This document shows positions 50,764 to 61,237 of a stretch of DNA of 64,000 nt, in pieces. The position numbers were made by a program, and so were the translations under genes. Under the pieces are notes generated by a model, which was not told the origin of the DNA, ran no database searches, and saw only the letters and a program-made list of their open reading frames with translations. How positions within the stretch are numbered: position 1 is the stretch's first letter; every line of letters starts with the position of its first letter. The stretch covers positions 13,282,501 through 13,346,500 of the forward strand of contig CM032133.1 in the NCBI GenBank assembly GCA_018894105.1, in the 5' to 3' direction. The DNA comes from Jacaranda mimosifolia. Lineage: Eukaryota > Streptophyta > Magnoliopsida > Lamiales > Bignoniaceae.

Positions 50764-51399
50764 AAAAGAGATTTTTTAGTCTTAATTCAATTGTTGTGTG
50801 TCGCGTGAGATCCAGTCTTCTAAAAAAATGTGCTTTATAATTTGGTTTCAAACTAATGAAATCGACTTATATCCGACCTACTTCTTACTTTCAAGTACGA
50901 CCATGGCTTCTAGCCCAATAATCTAATAATGGTATAATTGTTCAAAGTCGACCTAGTAGTTGACTATAAATTTGGTTTCAAGCCAGACAACTGTTATATA
51001 CATGTTTATTTAAATGATCCCATAAGAGTTCGATCTCAAAGCTATCAATGTGTCAAATAAAGTAAATCTATTAAAAGTCGACTTCTTAGTCGACTATTAT
51101 CTTGGTTTCAAACCAATCAATAAGAATATCCGCATTAGTTTCAATCCAAATAAACAAAGCTAGTAAACGACCTTAGAGGTCAACTAGATATTCAGTATAA
51201 AAAAGAGATCAGGAAGAGCAAATGCTACATAAAGATAAGGCAATGATATGCGACCAAAAATATTAACATTGCATAGCTAAAATATTCAAATCGTATCAAG
51301 AGTTACATCAGAATGTTCATCACACCTCTCGAGGTGGAAAAAAATACAACAAAACAAAGCAAAAAATGACAGTAAAACAACCAGTAGTATCAGCTCGAA
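50764..51399. other. Gypsy spacer between pol and the antisense gene
   Basis: No open frame of interest on either strand. TTTGGTTTCAAACCAAT-like words recur at about 50,838, 50,970 and 51,102 (three to four diverged copies, spaced about 132 bp), so the spacer holds a short diverged tandem repeat. Confidence 0.5.
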
Positions 51400-53960
51400 C
51401 TAGTCCCCTCATCTCTTGCACCTCGAGCAACGCCTTCCACTTTGTCAATATCCCGGTCAAGTTCATCAGCGGAGTCCACAACACAAACATAGGAGAACCT
51501 TAGACCTCCTGGTCCACTCTAGAACGAGGAGCTCCCGTAGGTCAAGAAGGACCGGCCTTCTCAATCAGGAATGTACGGCCGACGACTGGGAAAATGCAGT
51601 GCATTGACCTTTCTATCTTTGAGGTCGGGGGTGAACTCGCTAATAAACTTGAACTCCTTCCCTACTTCAGCCCCCTTAGGTTGGACTAAGGCCTCTGCCT
51701 CATCAACTGGTGCATTTTCCTCATAGTCTTCAAGTTGCTAGTTTCGAAGCATGCTAATCGAGCTTTATCTTTCTTGTGGAACTAGTAGCCCAAGAACTCC
51801 AGTTGTTTAATAGCCTGTTGGAAAGACTCCTTGGAGTTGTTGAGTGTAAACACGACATTAGCCTTCGAGAAGGTAGGGCTCAGTAAGAATTGTTGCACCG
51901 TCTCCTTGTGAATACTTGGCATTGTCTTAAAGAACTCATCTTCAGCGTATAGAAGAGCACTTTTATACCCCAACGACCAACTAGAGAGGGAAGCCTCTTC
52001 CATCTCCGACCTCACTTGTTTCGGTAGATGGTCCAGGCGACTCCTCTCTGCTATAACAGCTAGCAGCTCTATGCCCTTCTCCTTGACTTGTTTCTCTAAC
52101 TTCTGGATCCTTGATTCCAGGGACTCAACTCGAGTCTTAGAGATATTAAACTATTCCTTCTGGAATGCCTCACGATCAGCCAAGGCGAGCTTAGCCCGAT
52201 AGTAAAAATTGTAGCCCCACTGCCCGACCTGCAAGAAGAGAAGATTAGATTAAAAAGGATCATATCTATCTGAAGCTCAAATCAAGTCGACTATAAACTC
52301 ACCATGTTGGCATGGTAGGCAAATGCCTTCAGAGCATCGACCCTCTCAAGCTCTAATATCTTTTTCTGGTCTGAAAGGAAAAGACCAGCAGTAAGGACCT
52401 TCAAAGGGGTCACTCCTGTCGACCCCATGCCCAGCATTATCACCATGTTCGTAACCCCCACATCAAGTCCAAACTTGGGGTTTGGAAAAGATAGCAACAG
52501 GAACAGCTCTTCGTGGGGTAGCGACATTCCCCTTCTCAGTAGTGGTCCTCTTGGGAGGGGAAGGTTGATCATCAGTAGCCCTTTTCTCCGATCGAAACAC
52601 TGGGCTTGCGGCCTCAGCTGCACTTGGTCGAGCATGTGATGGGGCAGTCGGCAGTGCTTGTTGTGATGGAGCACCTTAAGATACAGCCTCTAGTCGAGCG
52701 GCCACCTCTCAATACTCCTGCGCCTTTTGTTGGCGAGCTATAGCTTGTTGGCTTGTACAATTTATGACTTCTTAATTTAAAAAAGATACACAATATCGGT
52801 CAGAAACAACGTAAGAAGAGCAAAAGTAATGCAACAAAAATAAGTCTACCTAGGCGAGCATCAACTGGCATATCCAACTGAGCAAGCGACAAGTCCGCTA
52901 ACACCATATTTCTCTCCTCTGTAAAACCCGATGCCTCAATTTCTCTAAAATTGATCAAGTCCCTGATGAAGGTATTATTTTAGGTCGAATTTTCATTACT
53001 GGGCATATTGAATCGACCTTTCAACCATCCACTTGGGATATTAAAGGTCCCCTCACTAGGTGCACGGACAAACAAGTACCTCTTTTTCCAGGGCTGACCA
53101 TGAGAGGACGTTGGTGTTACAAGTATTTTTTGATGAGGGTGGGCGGTCAGGCGATAAAAGCCCAACTCCTCCTTACGGCTCGACTTACGGGACATAGGAA
53201 GGTAGAACAAGTTTTTGAAGTTTATGAATGAAGGTAGCTGGTCGTTTATTAACATCAAAATGGTAAAACTATATAAGAGCTAAAAGCAGTTGGGCAGCAA
53301 CTAGGTGATACACTCTTGAAGACCCCTAAGTAGGTCGACTATAAGTTGCGCAAGGGGAAATCTTAGCCCACACTTGAACGCTTCCTTGAATACTATTATA
53401 CAACCCTTCAGAGGTTGGTGTATTCTATTCCTAGGCATCGACACAATTAACTCGAACTCAGGGGGAACATGGTATGTGCACCTAATCCACCTCAAATCAT
53501 TACTAGTGATCTTAGATATTATATCATTATAGTGGTCGGTCGTAAACAACCTACCCCGAGATATGGAGGTCAACAAGCCTCCCTAGATGGTCCAGCTTCC
53601 CTTCCGACACCAACCCACACCTCACTCAGACTTTCAAAAGAACTCGACCCCCACTAAAAGATTCATTAGTTCTGCTAGATGAATCACTTACTCTTTTAAT
53701 CGAGTCCTTGGACGATCGTGTTTCCTCAAAATCACCCAACCTCCCACTACCCTCCTCAAAGATTCTAAGCAAGTTTCAAATCTTAAAGGTTGCAAAAAAA
53801 GAATGGCAAAGAACTAAAACAATGCAAGAATGAAGGAAAACTTATAAAACAGAGAAGAATGAGGAGTTTGTGATTCTCATATGAAGTTGTGAAATTTGCA
53901 GAGCTTGACCTCTCACTGACATGGTAAATGTGGTAAATGAAAATTCCAACACGCTATTTA
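51400..53960 (-). pseudogene. Antisense gene of the Tat gypsy element (gypsy-type transposon protein)
   Basis: Read on minus. An ATG near 53,920 begins MSVRGQALQISQLHMRIT. Frames then show CTYHVPPEFELIVSMPRNRI with FKCGLRFPLAQLIVDLLRGL (53,576-53,301), and QPWKKRYLFVRAPSEGTFNI (53,258-52,980). A charged tail follows with SLSSWSLGYKSALLYAEDEF (52,015-51,782). This is the Putative gypsy type transposon family (Pfam Transposase_28), known from rice and other plants. Extra antisense genes between pol and the 3' LTR are known in Tat elements such as Grande. Function unknown. Several stops and frame changes break it. Confidence 0.75.
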
Positions 53961-54192
53961 CAGGGTTTATCTAAGGGGTAACTCAACTGGCTAAAGTGAC
54001 AAGTTATCGAACACTTTTACGTAACCACCGGTTATGATATTAGTTGCCCAATGTAACTGCCACATTTATTGCCACTAAAACTTGGTCAAAATTCAAAAAG
54101 TGAGGTTGATATATATAAATAAAAATTTAATTCAAGTGTCAAGGATCAGCTACTCCACACTCCTTCTCATCGCAAGCTTGATTAGGACTCGA

Positions 54193-54208
54193 AAGTGGGG
54201 GGACTCAT
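54193..54208 (+). other. Polypurine tract of the gypsy element
   Basis: AAAGTGGGGGGACTCA lies directly before the 3' LTR. Plus-strand DNA synthesis starts from such a tract. Confidence 0.8.
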
Positions 54209-55017
54209 GATATGGGGAAGTACATCGAGCCCAACAGATCAAGCCCAAGAGGCCTAATGGTAGTCGACTATGTCCAAGAGGGCATTGGGCTACCTGGACA
54301 GAATAAGCTATTATCATCCCTTCAATCAACTAGAGTATGGCCGAGAGAGTATGGTTGATGAGCTCTCGACCCTGAGAGGTCCATTATTCGACCGGAGTGT
54401 GGTGGAGAGGCCTGTGGCCAATGAAACATCTCGACTAGAAGAGGTTGATCTGACAGACATGAAGTTTTTCCCTGCCACTGGTCACTGTCGCATTAAATGC
54501 AACTCAACCACCACTTTGCCGCATTAAACACACTGACAGGAGGTGTGCCTTCGCATTAAAGAAGCGTATCTCCACCGTACAACGAGCATGCATTCGCATT
54601 AAATGCAGAGATTTCCTCCATATCCCAAAAGAGAGGGAGGTGCGCCACCTGGGAGTGGGTTTTCAAATGAGGAAAGACCTAAATGCCCTCATACAAAGAC
54701 AAGAGCCCTGACTGCGTGAGCAAGGGTAACACAGATATTAACCTCCCATGAAAGGCTATAAATACCTCATTGCAACCCCTTTTAGAGGTATGTTCACTAT
54801 AACTTTAGTCCTCACTCTGCCGCTCCAAGTTCTAATCGATTATACTAACTTGAGCGTCAGAGTGCCTTACTGAGGGCAACCTCAACTAGCCTGATGTGTG
54901 TTGCTTGATTGCAGTACTTGACCCGCTCCCATCTTTATATTCATCTTTAGCCCATTATCTGGTCGATGATAGTGGGCCAAGGCTAAGACCCATTACTCTC
55001 AGGTCCAAACTTCATCA
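54209..55017 (+). repeat. 3' LTR of the Tat gypsy element
   Basis: Pairs with 30,635-31,444 over its full length. It ends in TTCATCA, followed by the target duplication ACTTA at 55018-55022. Confidence 0.93.
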
Positions 55018-55260
55018 ACTTATATATATATATTGTATATATATATTCCATAAGAAGGAAGACACGAGTCTTATATATATAGTATGTGTATATATATAAG
55101 ATTCTATGGGGTGGAAAGTGTGACACATTAGAGAGTATCTAGTGTGGTGAGTGCACACTATAGCACTCCACTTGGACCACCTACATTGACCTCAATTGGA
55201 TTTTCAACTTATGATCGTAGAATAATTTTTCATAGTACTGCATTAATCTTTAGGAGTCAT
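55018..55260 (+). mobile_element. Family X copy 1, right part (probable)
   Basis: Sequence resumes after the gypsy target duplication. It has TA-rich stretches and GTGTGACACATTAGAGAG. Its match to copy 2 is weak, so its right boundary and membership are uncertain; it must be the original continuation of whatever lay at 30,634. Confidence 0.35.
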
Positions 55261-56089
55261 TATATTTGTTTTTTCTGGGATTGTTAGAATGGCATTGTGA
55301 AGATGTTTTGATGAAGTTTTTATTCCTTATGTTTCTAACTTCTGAAAATCTTTGAGATAGATGTGGTTGAATTTTTAGTTAAACTTTTTAATCATTTAAA
55401 TTTAAAATAATTTGTTAAATAACCATTTGGAATAAGATGGAATTTAATTTAGTAAGCTACCTTGGTTTTTCTGGATAGTCTATTGAATATTCGCCTCAGT
55501 GGTATTTCTTTATGATCTCAACATTAATTATCATTTCATAAACTACGTTGACTATTTCGGAATGTTTAAGTTATCCTAGACTCAATTCTAAACTAAAAGG
55601 CCTCGTTTGCTTTGAAGGATTGTCCGTGATAGAAACCAAACAATTCATTGTATAATATTAGGATATCCTTATTTCAATTTTATCAAAGCATGCAATTTAT
55701 TGCAATATATTGATATATATTCTAGACAAAATATCAATTCTAGCATACATTACTAACATATGAAACTAGGTATCAATTCTAACATATTAAACCAGATATC
55801 AACAATTTCGAACAATTTAAAACTACACATACTAACATTCCTAGACTAACATATGAAACTAAAAAATTAACAATACTAAATCAAACTAACTTACTAACAA
55901 TTAATCATACTAACATATCAAACTAACATAATAACAATTTATCATACTAACATATCAATACTAACATATAAAACTAACATACTAACAATTAATCATACTA
56001 AAACATATAAATCATTCCAAATTAACATCCTAACATGCTTAACTAACCAAATAAATAAAATTAAAAAATAGGAAAATAATAACTTACCA
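55261..56089. other. AT-rich DNA with ACTAACATAT repeats
   Basis: From about 55,740 the word ACTAACATAT (and ACTAACAATTAATCATACTA) recurs many times, a loose short-period repeat. It runs into the CACTA-like end that follows and may belong to it. No gene seen. Confidence 0.5.
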
Positions 56090-56588
56090 AATATATAGAG
56101 CAATGACAAACGGGTGTGCAGTGAGTGGCGACGATGGGTGATGATGGGACGGCAATAGCAGACTACGGTGGTGAGTGCTGACAGCGGAGGCTGCTAGGAT
56201 GTGTGGAGGAGGAAATAGGAAGAAGAAGAAGAAAGAAATGGGAAGAATGAGGGGCACAAGTTTGATTTTATTTAGTTTTTCGACGAAAATTACGTCGAAA
56301 TTTTTTTTTTTTTAAAAACAAGAAAATTATAAATTTTTTATGGATAATCTATCGAAAACATCCCTGGGCAAAATTTTCGAAAGGCTTTCGATGGAAATTC
56401 CATCGAATACTTTCATTCCTTTTCGCACCAAACCACATTCAAATTTATAGATGGTTTTCCGTCGAGTTATCGTCGGATTTTTTAAGAACATGTATTCTCT
56501 TGTAATTTCTTCAGAAATTTGTTGGAAATTTCTGAGGGATGTCTTCCCTTGAAAATTTTCATTAGAAAAATAGTGTTTTTTTATAGTA
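56090..56588 (-). mobile_element. CACTA-like element end (fragment)
   Basis: On minus it starts TACTATAAAAAAACACTATT, close to a CACTA terminus with its first base changed. It is followed by subterminal words built on TCGACGGAAA/TTTCGATGGAA in both directions. The other end was not found. Confidence 0.4.
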
Positions 56589-57250
56589 GACAGGAAAGAC
56601 CTTTGACATCTCATAGACATAGATGACATAAATGATCCCTAAAACTACATGCCACATGTTTCTCCTCATAAGGTGAAGGGACAAGCAATAATGCGAGGAA
56701 TTGGGATTCGACGCGAGGTATTTATTGGCAGCAACAGTCGGCCAATACGACCTCAGATATTTTACAGTCAACAATTCAAACCTTCGGACCACAAGACTTC
56801 CTAAGCCGAAGCTTGATTTGTGTTGCCACCGCTTTTCTATGATTGGGCTTGGAAGTAGAGGGCTAATGATTTAGCAGGGAAATCAACCTCGTAGCTCCAT
56901 AAATAACTTTTCGACTCAAGCTATGAGATCGCTTGATTTCCTTAGACCAGATTCCACCAAGGGCAATCAAGATCGGCAAGCTGACCTCGAGATGGTAGTA
57001 GCCGGCCTAAGAGGTCATGACTCAACCTCATTCTTGAGTCTCTCTAGTCCGCTTAAACCAATGCGGGGTAATGATATTAAATAAGTGGTGGGCCCTTGCT
57101 GAGCATCCCTTCCCTTCTTGCATTAATTGTAGGCTACAAAACGTACTACCATTACTAAGTGAGCTAGATAGCCTACTCCTAGATTGGAAAAAATGTGCAT
57201 CCCGCACTTGACAGATAGAGCTACTTGTCCACTCAATTCAATGGGAAAAC
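56589..57250. other. Intergenic repeat debris
   Basis: Moderate GC and no gene. It resembles decayed LTR sequence (CGACCTCAGATATTTTACAG, CCGGCCTAAGAGGTCATGAC) but no boundaries could be set. Confidence 0.4.
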
Positions 57251-58002
57251 CTAGTTTTGACCTTGACACCCACTCAACTCAGGGGGGGGGGGGGAACCCT
57301 ATTTTAACCTTAACATGGAAGAACCGAACCCCATTTGGAGGGCTTAAAGGTAAATTTGAAGCTAAGGTTTGTTCTGCCATGTTTTTCAGAAATATTTTCC
57401 AAACCCCAAAAAAATTTCAGAATGAAGGCACAGTTCCCAATTTTTTTTCCAAAACACTCAAATTTTATTCCCAAAAAGGCCCTCCGAAATCACCCAAAAA
57501 CACCTACACCCTAAAAACCACACCTACCTCTTCATTTTCTCACCATACCTATCACATCACTTATTTATCACTCTTTCACCTCACTCATCCATATATATTA
57601 CTATATTATATAAGCACCAATGCGTGTGTGAACAGTGTACCGTGTGTGAGGTGCTTTTTTCTATTTTTTTCTTATTTTTAATGCAAAACAATGCCATTTT
57701 GTGGTATGATGTGCTATGTGGGCTTGTACACTAGGCTTCTTTTATTGTATGTCATTTTGGCTTATACGGAAGGGTCAGAAGAAAATGGGGGTCTTTTCCT
57801 CAGCTGTTTTATTTTTATGTGTGGTCATGCCAAAACCCCTTTTTCTTCAGTCTCTATAGTCAGCCACTGCTGTCTCTATTACCAAGAAGAAGATTAGAAG
57901 AACCGTAAGCTCTATACTATTTTCTCCTTCCTTTTCTGCATATGAACACAAACTTGGAAATTTTGATTGGATTGTTGGTTTGCTTGCAGGAAAGCGGCAA
58001 AA
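57251..58002 (+). promoter_or_regulatory. RPL22 promoter, leader and leader intron
   Basis: A G-run lies at about 57,281-57,293, followed by a C/A-rich stretch. A TATA-like ATTATATAAGC is at about 57,605. The leader TCTATTACCAAGAAGAAG ends at a donor GTAAGC (57905), and a short intron closes with TTGCTTGCAG at 57989, just before the start codon. Introns in the leader are common in plant ribosomal protein genes. Confidence 0.5.
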
Positions 58003-58238
58003 ATGAGTAAAGGAGCGGTAGTAGTAGGAGCGAAAGATTGGAAGAAGAAGGGGGCGAGCTTCGTCATCAATTGCTTGAAGCCGATGTAGGATAAGATTAT
58101 GGAGATTGTTTCTCTTGAAAAGTTCCTACAAGAGAGAATTAAGGTCAGCAAAAAAGCTGGCGCTCTCAGAGATTCTGTTACCGTCATTGGTGAAAAGAAC
58201 AAGATCATCGTCATCGCCGATACCGCATTTTCCAAAAG
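58003..58238 (+). pseudogene. RPL22: 60S ribosomal protein L22, first coding exon, truncated
   Basis: From ATG 58003 the frame reads MSKGAVVVGAKDWKKKGAS, FVINCLKP and, after an in-frame TAG at 58087-58089 (codon 29), [39 protein letters not shown] and ADTAFSK. This matches plant L22 of the large ribosomal subunit. The exon ends at a proper donor (AG/GT at 58238). The expected last exon (beginning YLKYLTKKYLKKHNVRDW in plants) is not found in the next 3 kb, and a copia element follows. With a stop at codon 29 and no second half, it is most likely a pseudogene; a sequencing error at the stop plus an exon past the right edge is the alternative. Confidence 0.8.
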
Positions 58239-60559
58239 GTGATTTAACCTCGCATTTATTTTTGTGAACATGTGGCTTTGCTTTGACATTTTTCTATTTA
58301 AGGATGTTGCTCGGAATTGTGCCTATTTGTTTGTTCTGCTATGTTAGACTGTTACACTCTTCCCTGAGCATTAGAAGTTAGTTGCTTTATATAGGAGCTC
58401 ATGTTGTTTGAAGTCTTGAAGATACGTTATCACCAATATTATTTTAGTCACTGCAAGAGGTTTACGCTATATTTTGATTTAGGGTTTAGTGAGATAAAGT
58501 AAAGAAAAGCAAAATTAATGTATAAAATTAAATCAAATGACCAGTGAGTGTGGAATTAAATTCAATGAACTTTCTACTATCTGATCTAGGGCCGCATGAA
58601 ATTGCTAAGTTAAATGTCAAGCATCTAAGGATTCTGGTCCATTAATTTGCCATATCTTTTTTTGGAGTAAATGTAGTACACAGTATTAATAAGTAGCATT
58701 TTTTCTATGTCAGAGGGTTAAGCTATTTGTGTTCATATGCACTTGTTAAAAGTAACATGATGAGATGTATTTAGATTATTTAAATTTTGGCTTGGAAAAG
58801 CTCAGATTCTTGTGTTCAATTTGGATTAAAGGATGATGTTCAACTTGATAAATTTTGTCTATGGGGAATTGGAATCGGCTTGGAGATACTCAAGTAGTAT
58901 CAGTCAATAAATAGGATCACTGTTGTGTTGTATGGTTGTTGGAATTATAATGATTTATTTAGATTTGTATGCTGCTGAGGTTTGTTGTAGGCATAGAAAT
59001 TTTTTTATGGTACATTCAATTGAATTGGAAACAATTTTCAATACTTTTATTTGGTTGGTCTACCATTTAGTTGTTGTGGTTATAATAACTCGCGAATTCT
59101 TTGCAGCAATTGGATACTTGAAGGGAAGTGCTCTGCTGAATCAGTTCTCAAAATACTCAAAGATCATTTCTTCATGAATACAAAGTGGAAGAAATGCCAG
59201 TGGTTTATAATTTGGTGAGAGACAACAATTTGACGAGCCAACTGCTGGAAGAAACCTCCCAATACGAAACTTTGCCAGAAAAATTATTGAAAGGTGTTGT
59301 CTGTAGTATCTGAAGCTGATTAGACCTTTGAACCTTGAGTTTTCAGAGAGACAAAATGAGAAGGTGAAGATCATGGATTCCTTGACACCATTGTCTTCTC
59401 TGATAATGGCGCCAGCAAATATATCTTCGAGAAACTCATTCGAGATTAGCCCCTGGTCACATTTATGTTTTTTCATTTGTGAATTTTTATGCGGATGAAT
59501 GTCAAATTTGTGCTTTGTGTTGCTATGACAGTGGATGCCATTGAGCTTTGTTCCTAGAGTTTTGCCTTAAATGTCAATTTGGATTCTCCAGATTTTTCGA
59601 GGATCTAAATAAAATTTACATTCGCTAGATTTTTCTAAGTAGTCGGGGTCTGCTAAAGATGTAATTTTTCCCTAACTCAGAATGTTTGAAAAATTCAAAT
59701 TTTATTTAAATCAAAATCGTGCTGAATTTTACTTCTTTTTAGACACATGATTTCGCTTGATAACCTTGTCTTCGTTTGGCAATTGGTTCGTCTGTATTTA
59801 TTGTAGTTGGATTGGATTGAAATCTCTTGGTCTCAATGATAAATTCACTAAAACTAATGGATTTTATTCTTATTCTTGAACAGGAATCCTCAAGCAATCC
59901 CCACAATTCGAGAAGGTAATCGATCTATCTAAATGGATTACAACTTAAGGTCCTTCTTGTTGAAGGAGAAATGATTCTAAATTTTGAATTATTTTGATGT
60001 AAAATGTAAAACAACACAACAACAAAGATGACTAGCTCTATAAATATATATGATGATATAGAACCAAAGTATTCGGTTGCAAAGAAAGTAGAGTGATTAC
60101 TAGAAAGTCTACAATATCAACTACCTTCCTTTACAAAATGTAGGCTCCCATTGAACGTCTCTTGTGGATTTTGGTTGGCAAGGTTGTGATATTTTGTCCT
60201 GTTTCTACAGCACATAACAGATGTTGGTAAACTTCCTTCCTTGAGTCCTGATTTTCCTAAGTAAAAAAGTCTTCAAATAGATGTCCATGTTTGGTCCTTT
60301 ATTCTAGGTTTGTTTTCAAACTGCCTTCACTTGTTCCTTCCATTATGCTTTTTCTTCACTCGATTGATTTTCATGTAAAGATCTCCATGTATTTTTTCAT
60401 AGCACATTTAATACTGTTAATGTCTCACCCACATCTTTCATGTCGCCTTCTAATGCCCCATTCCTCATAAAGAGAGACAGAGTGTATAAGACACCAGTTT
60501 CTTTATGTAAGTCACGATATTAAGAGTAATTATGATAAATATTTTAATTTTACTTTTAA
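58239..60559. other. Region between RPL22 remnant and copia element
   Basis: No complete gene. After TTTGCAG at 59,106 a plus frame reads NWILEGKCSAESVLKILKDH and ends at 59,216; it looks coding but is not L22 and I cannot assign it. The rest is T-rich, intron-like DNA. Confidence 0.45.
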
Positions 60560-61210
60560 TGTTGATTTTGCCTTGAAATTTGAGGTAAAATTGACAAGGA
60601 ACGGAAGAAATAGAGCAAAACGGAGCAAAGTGGTCTAAATTGGCTCGAGAACACACCCCGACGCATTTGGAAGGACGACGCGCACCGGGGCACAAGGTAA
60701 GGTCCGCCAAGGAGTGTACATTGGCGAAAAGGGCACGAAAAGACTCGTCGTGCGCCCCATCGTGTAGTGAACTGTAACTTGCACCAGGGCTCAAAGTTTC
60801 TGCCCATGTTCGATTTTTTCTTGGCACAAGCAGATTTGTGCGTGCCGGGGCGCAAGTTTTGTGCGCCTCGGCGTACGGTGTAGCTGACGGCCCTGGGGCT
60901 TCAATTTTTGAGTATAAATATTAGTTTTTCCTTCTGGGAAAAGTATCACGAACATAACACAAGGGCTTCTTTACTGCTTTTGAGTAATTCTCTCAAGACG
61001 GAATTGAGAACGAGGGTGTTAGGTGTTTTCGTAAGATTTGTGGGATTTAAATTTGTACTTGCACTTTAATTTGAGATCAATAAAATTTCTTTTCTTTGTT
61101 GGGTGGATTAGGCACATCGCCGAACCACGTTAAATCTTGTTGTCACTTTATATCGAATTACTTTACTATTATTTTATTGTTTCCGCAATAGATCCTCCTG
61201 GGTTACAACA
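60560..61210 (+). repeat. 5' LTR of the copia element (left border uncertain)
   Basis: Ends in TTACAACA directly before the primer-binding site. A TGTTGATTTTG at 60,560 gives TGTTG...CAACA ends, but the 3' LTR is outside the window so this cannot be confirmed. Inside are GC-rich recurring words (GCGCACCGGGGCACAAG, GTGCCGGGGCGCAAG, GTGCGCCTCGGCG), a TATAAATA at about 60,914 and AATAAAATT near 61,079, fitting promoter and polyadenylation parts. Confidence 0.6.
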
Positions 61211-61213
61211 AAT

Positions 61214-61228
61214 TGGTATTGGAGCAGG
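61214..61228 (+). other. Primer-binding site of the copia element
   Basis: TGGTATTGGAGCAGG sits just after the LTR. It is the usual initiator-tRNA-Met site of plant copia elements (TGGTATCAGAGC) with changes in the middle. Confidence 0.75.
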
Positions 61229-61237
61229 TTGGATCAG

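Larger units (their letters stand above)
30635..55017 (+). mobile_element. Ty3/gypsy retrotransposon, Tat type, with nested insertions
   Basis: Two direct LTRs of 810 and 809 bp (30,635-31,444 and 54,209-55,017) begin TGATATGGGG and end in ATCA. The 5-bp target duplication ACTTA (30630-30634, 55018-55022) is perfect. Order on plus: LTR, primer-binding site, gag, protease, reverse transcriptase, RNase H, a second RNase H, integrase, an antisense gene, polypurine tract, LTR. The second RNase H and the antisense gene between pol and the 3' LTR are features of the Tat lineage. Without the insertions at 33,616-42,633 and 44,009-48,733 it is about 10.6 kb, normal for the group. All frames are broken. 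The two LTRs differ by roughly a tenth by eye, so the insertion is old. Confidence 0.92.

Noticed and set aside
57281..57293. G-run as a possible regulatory or quadruplex motif
   Set aside because: A single homopolymer with no further G-tracts; it is also a likely place for sequencing or assembly error.
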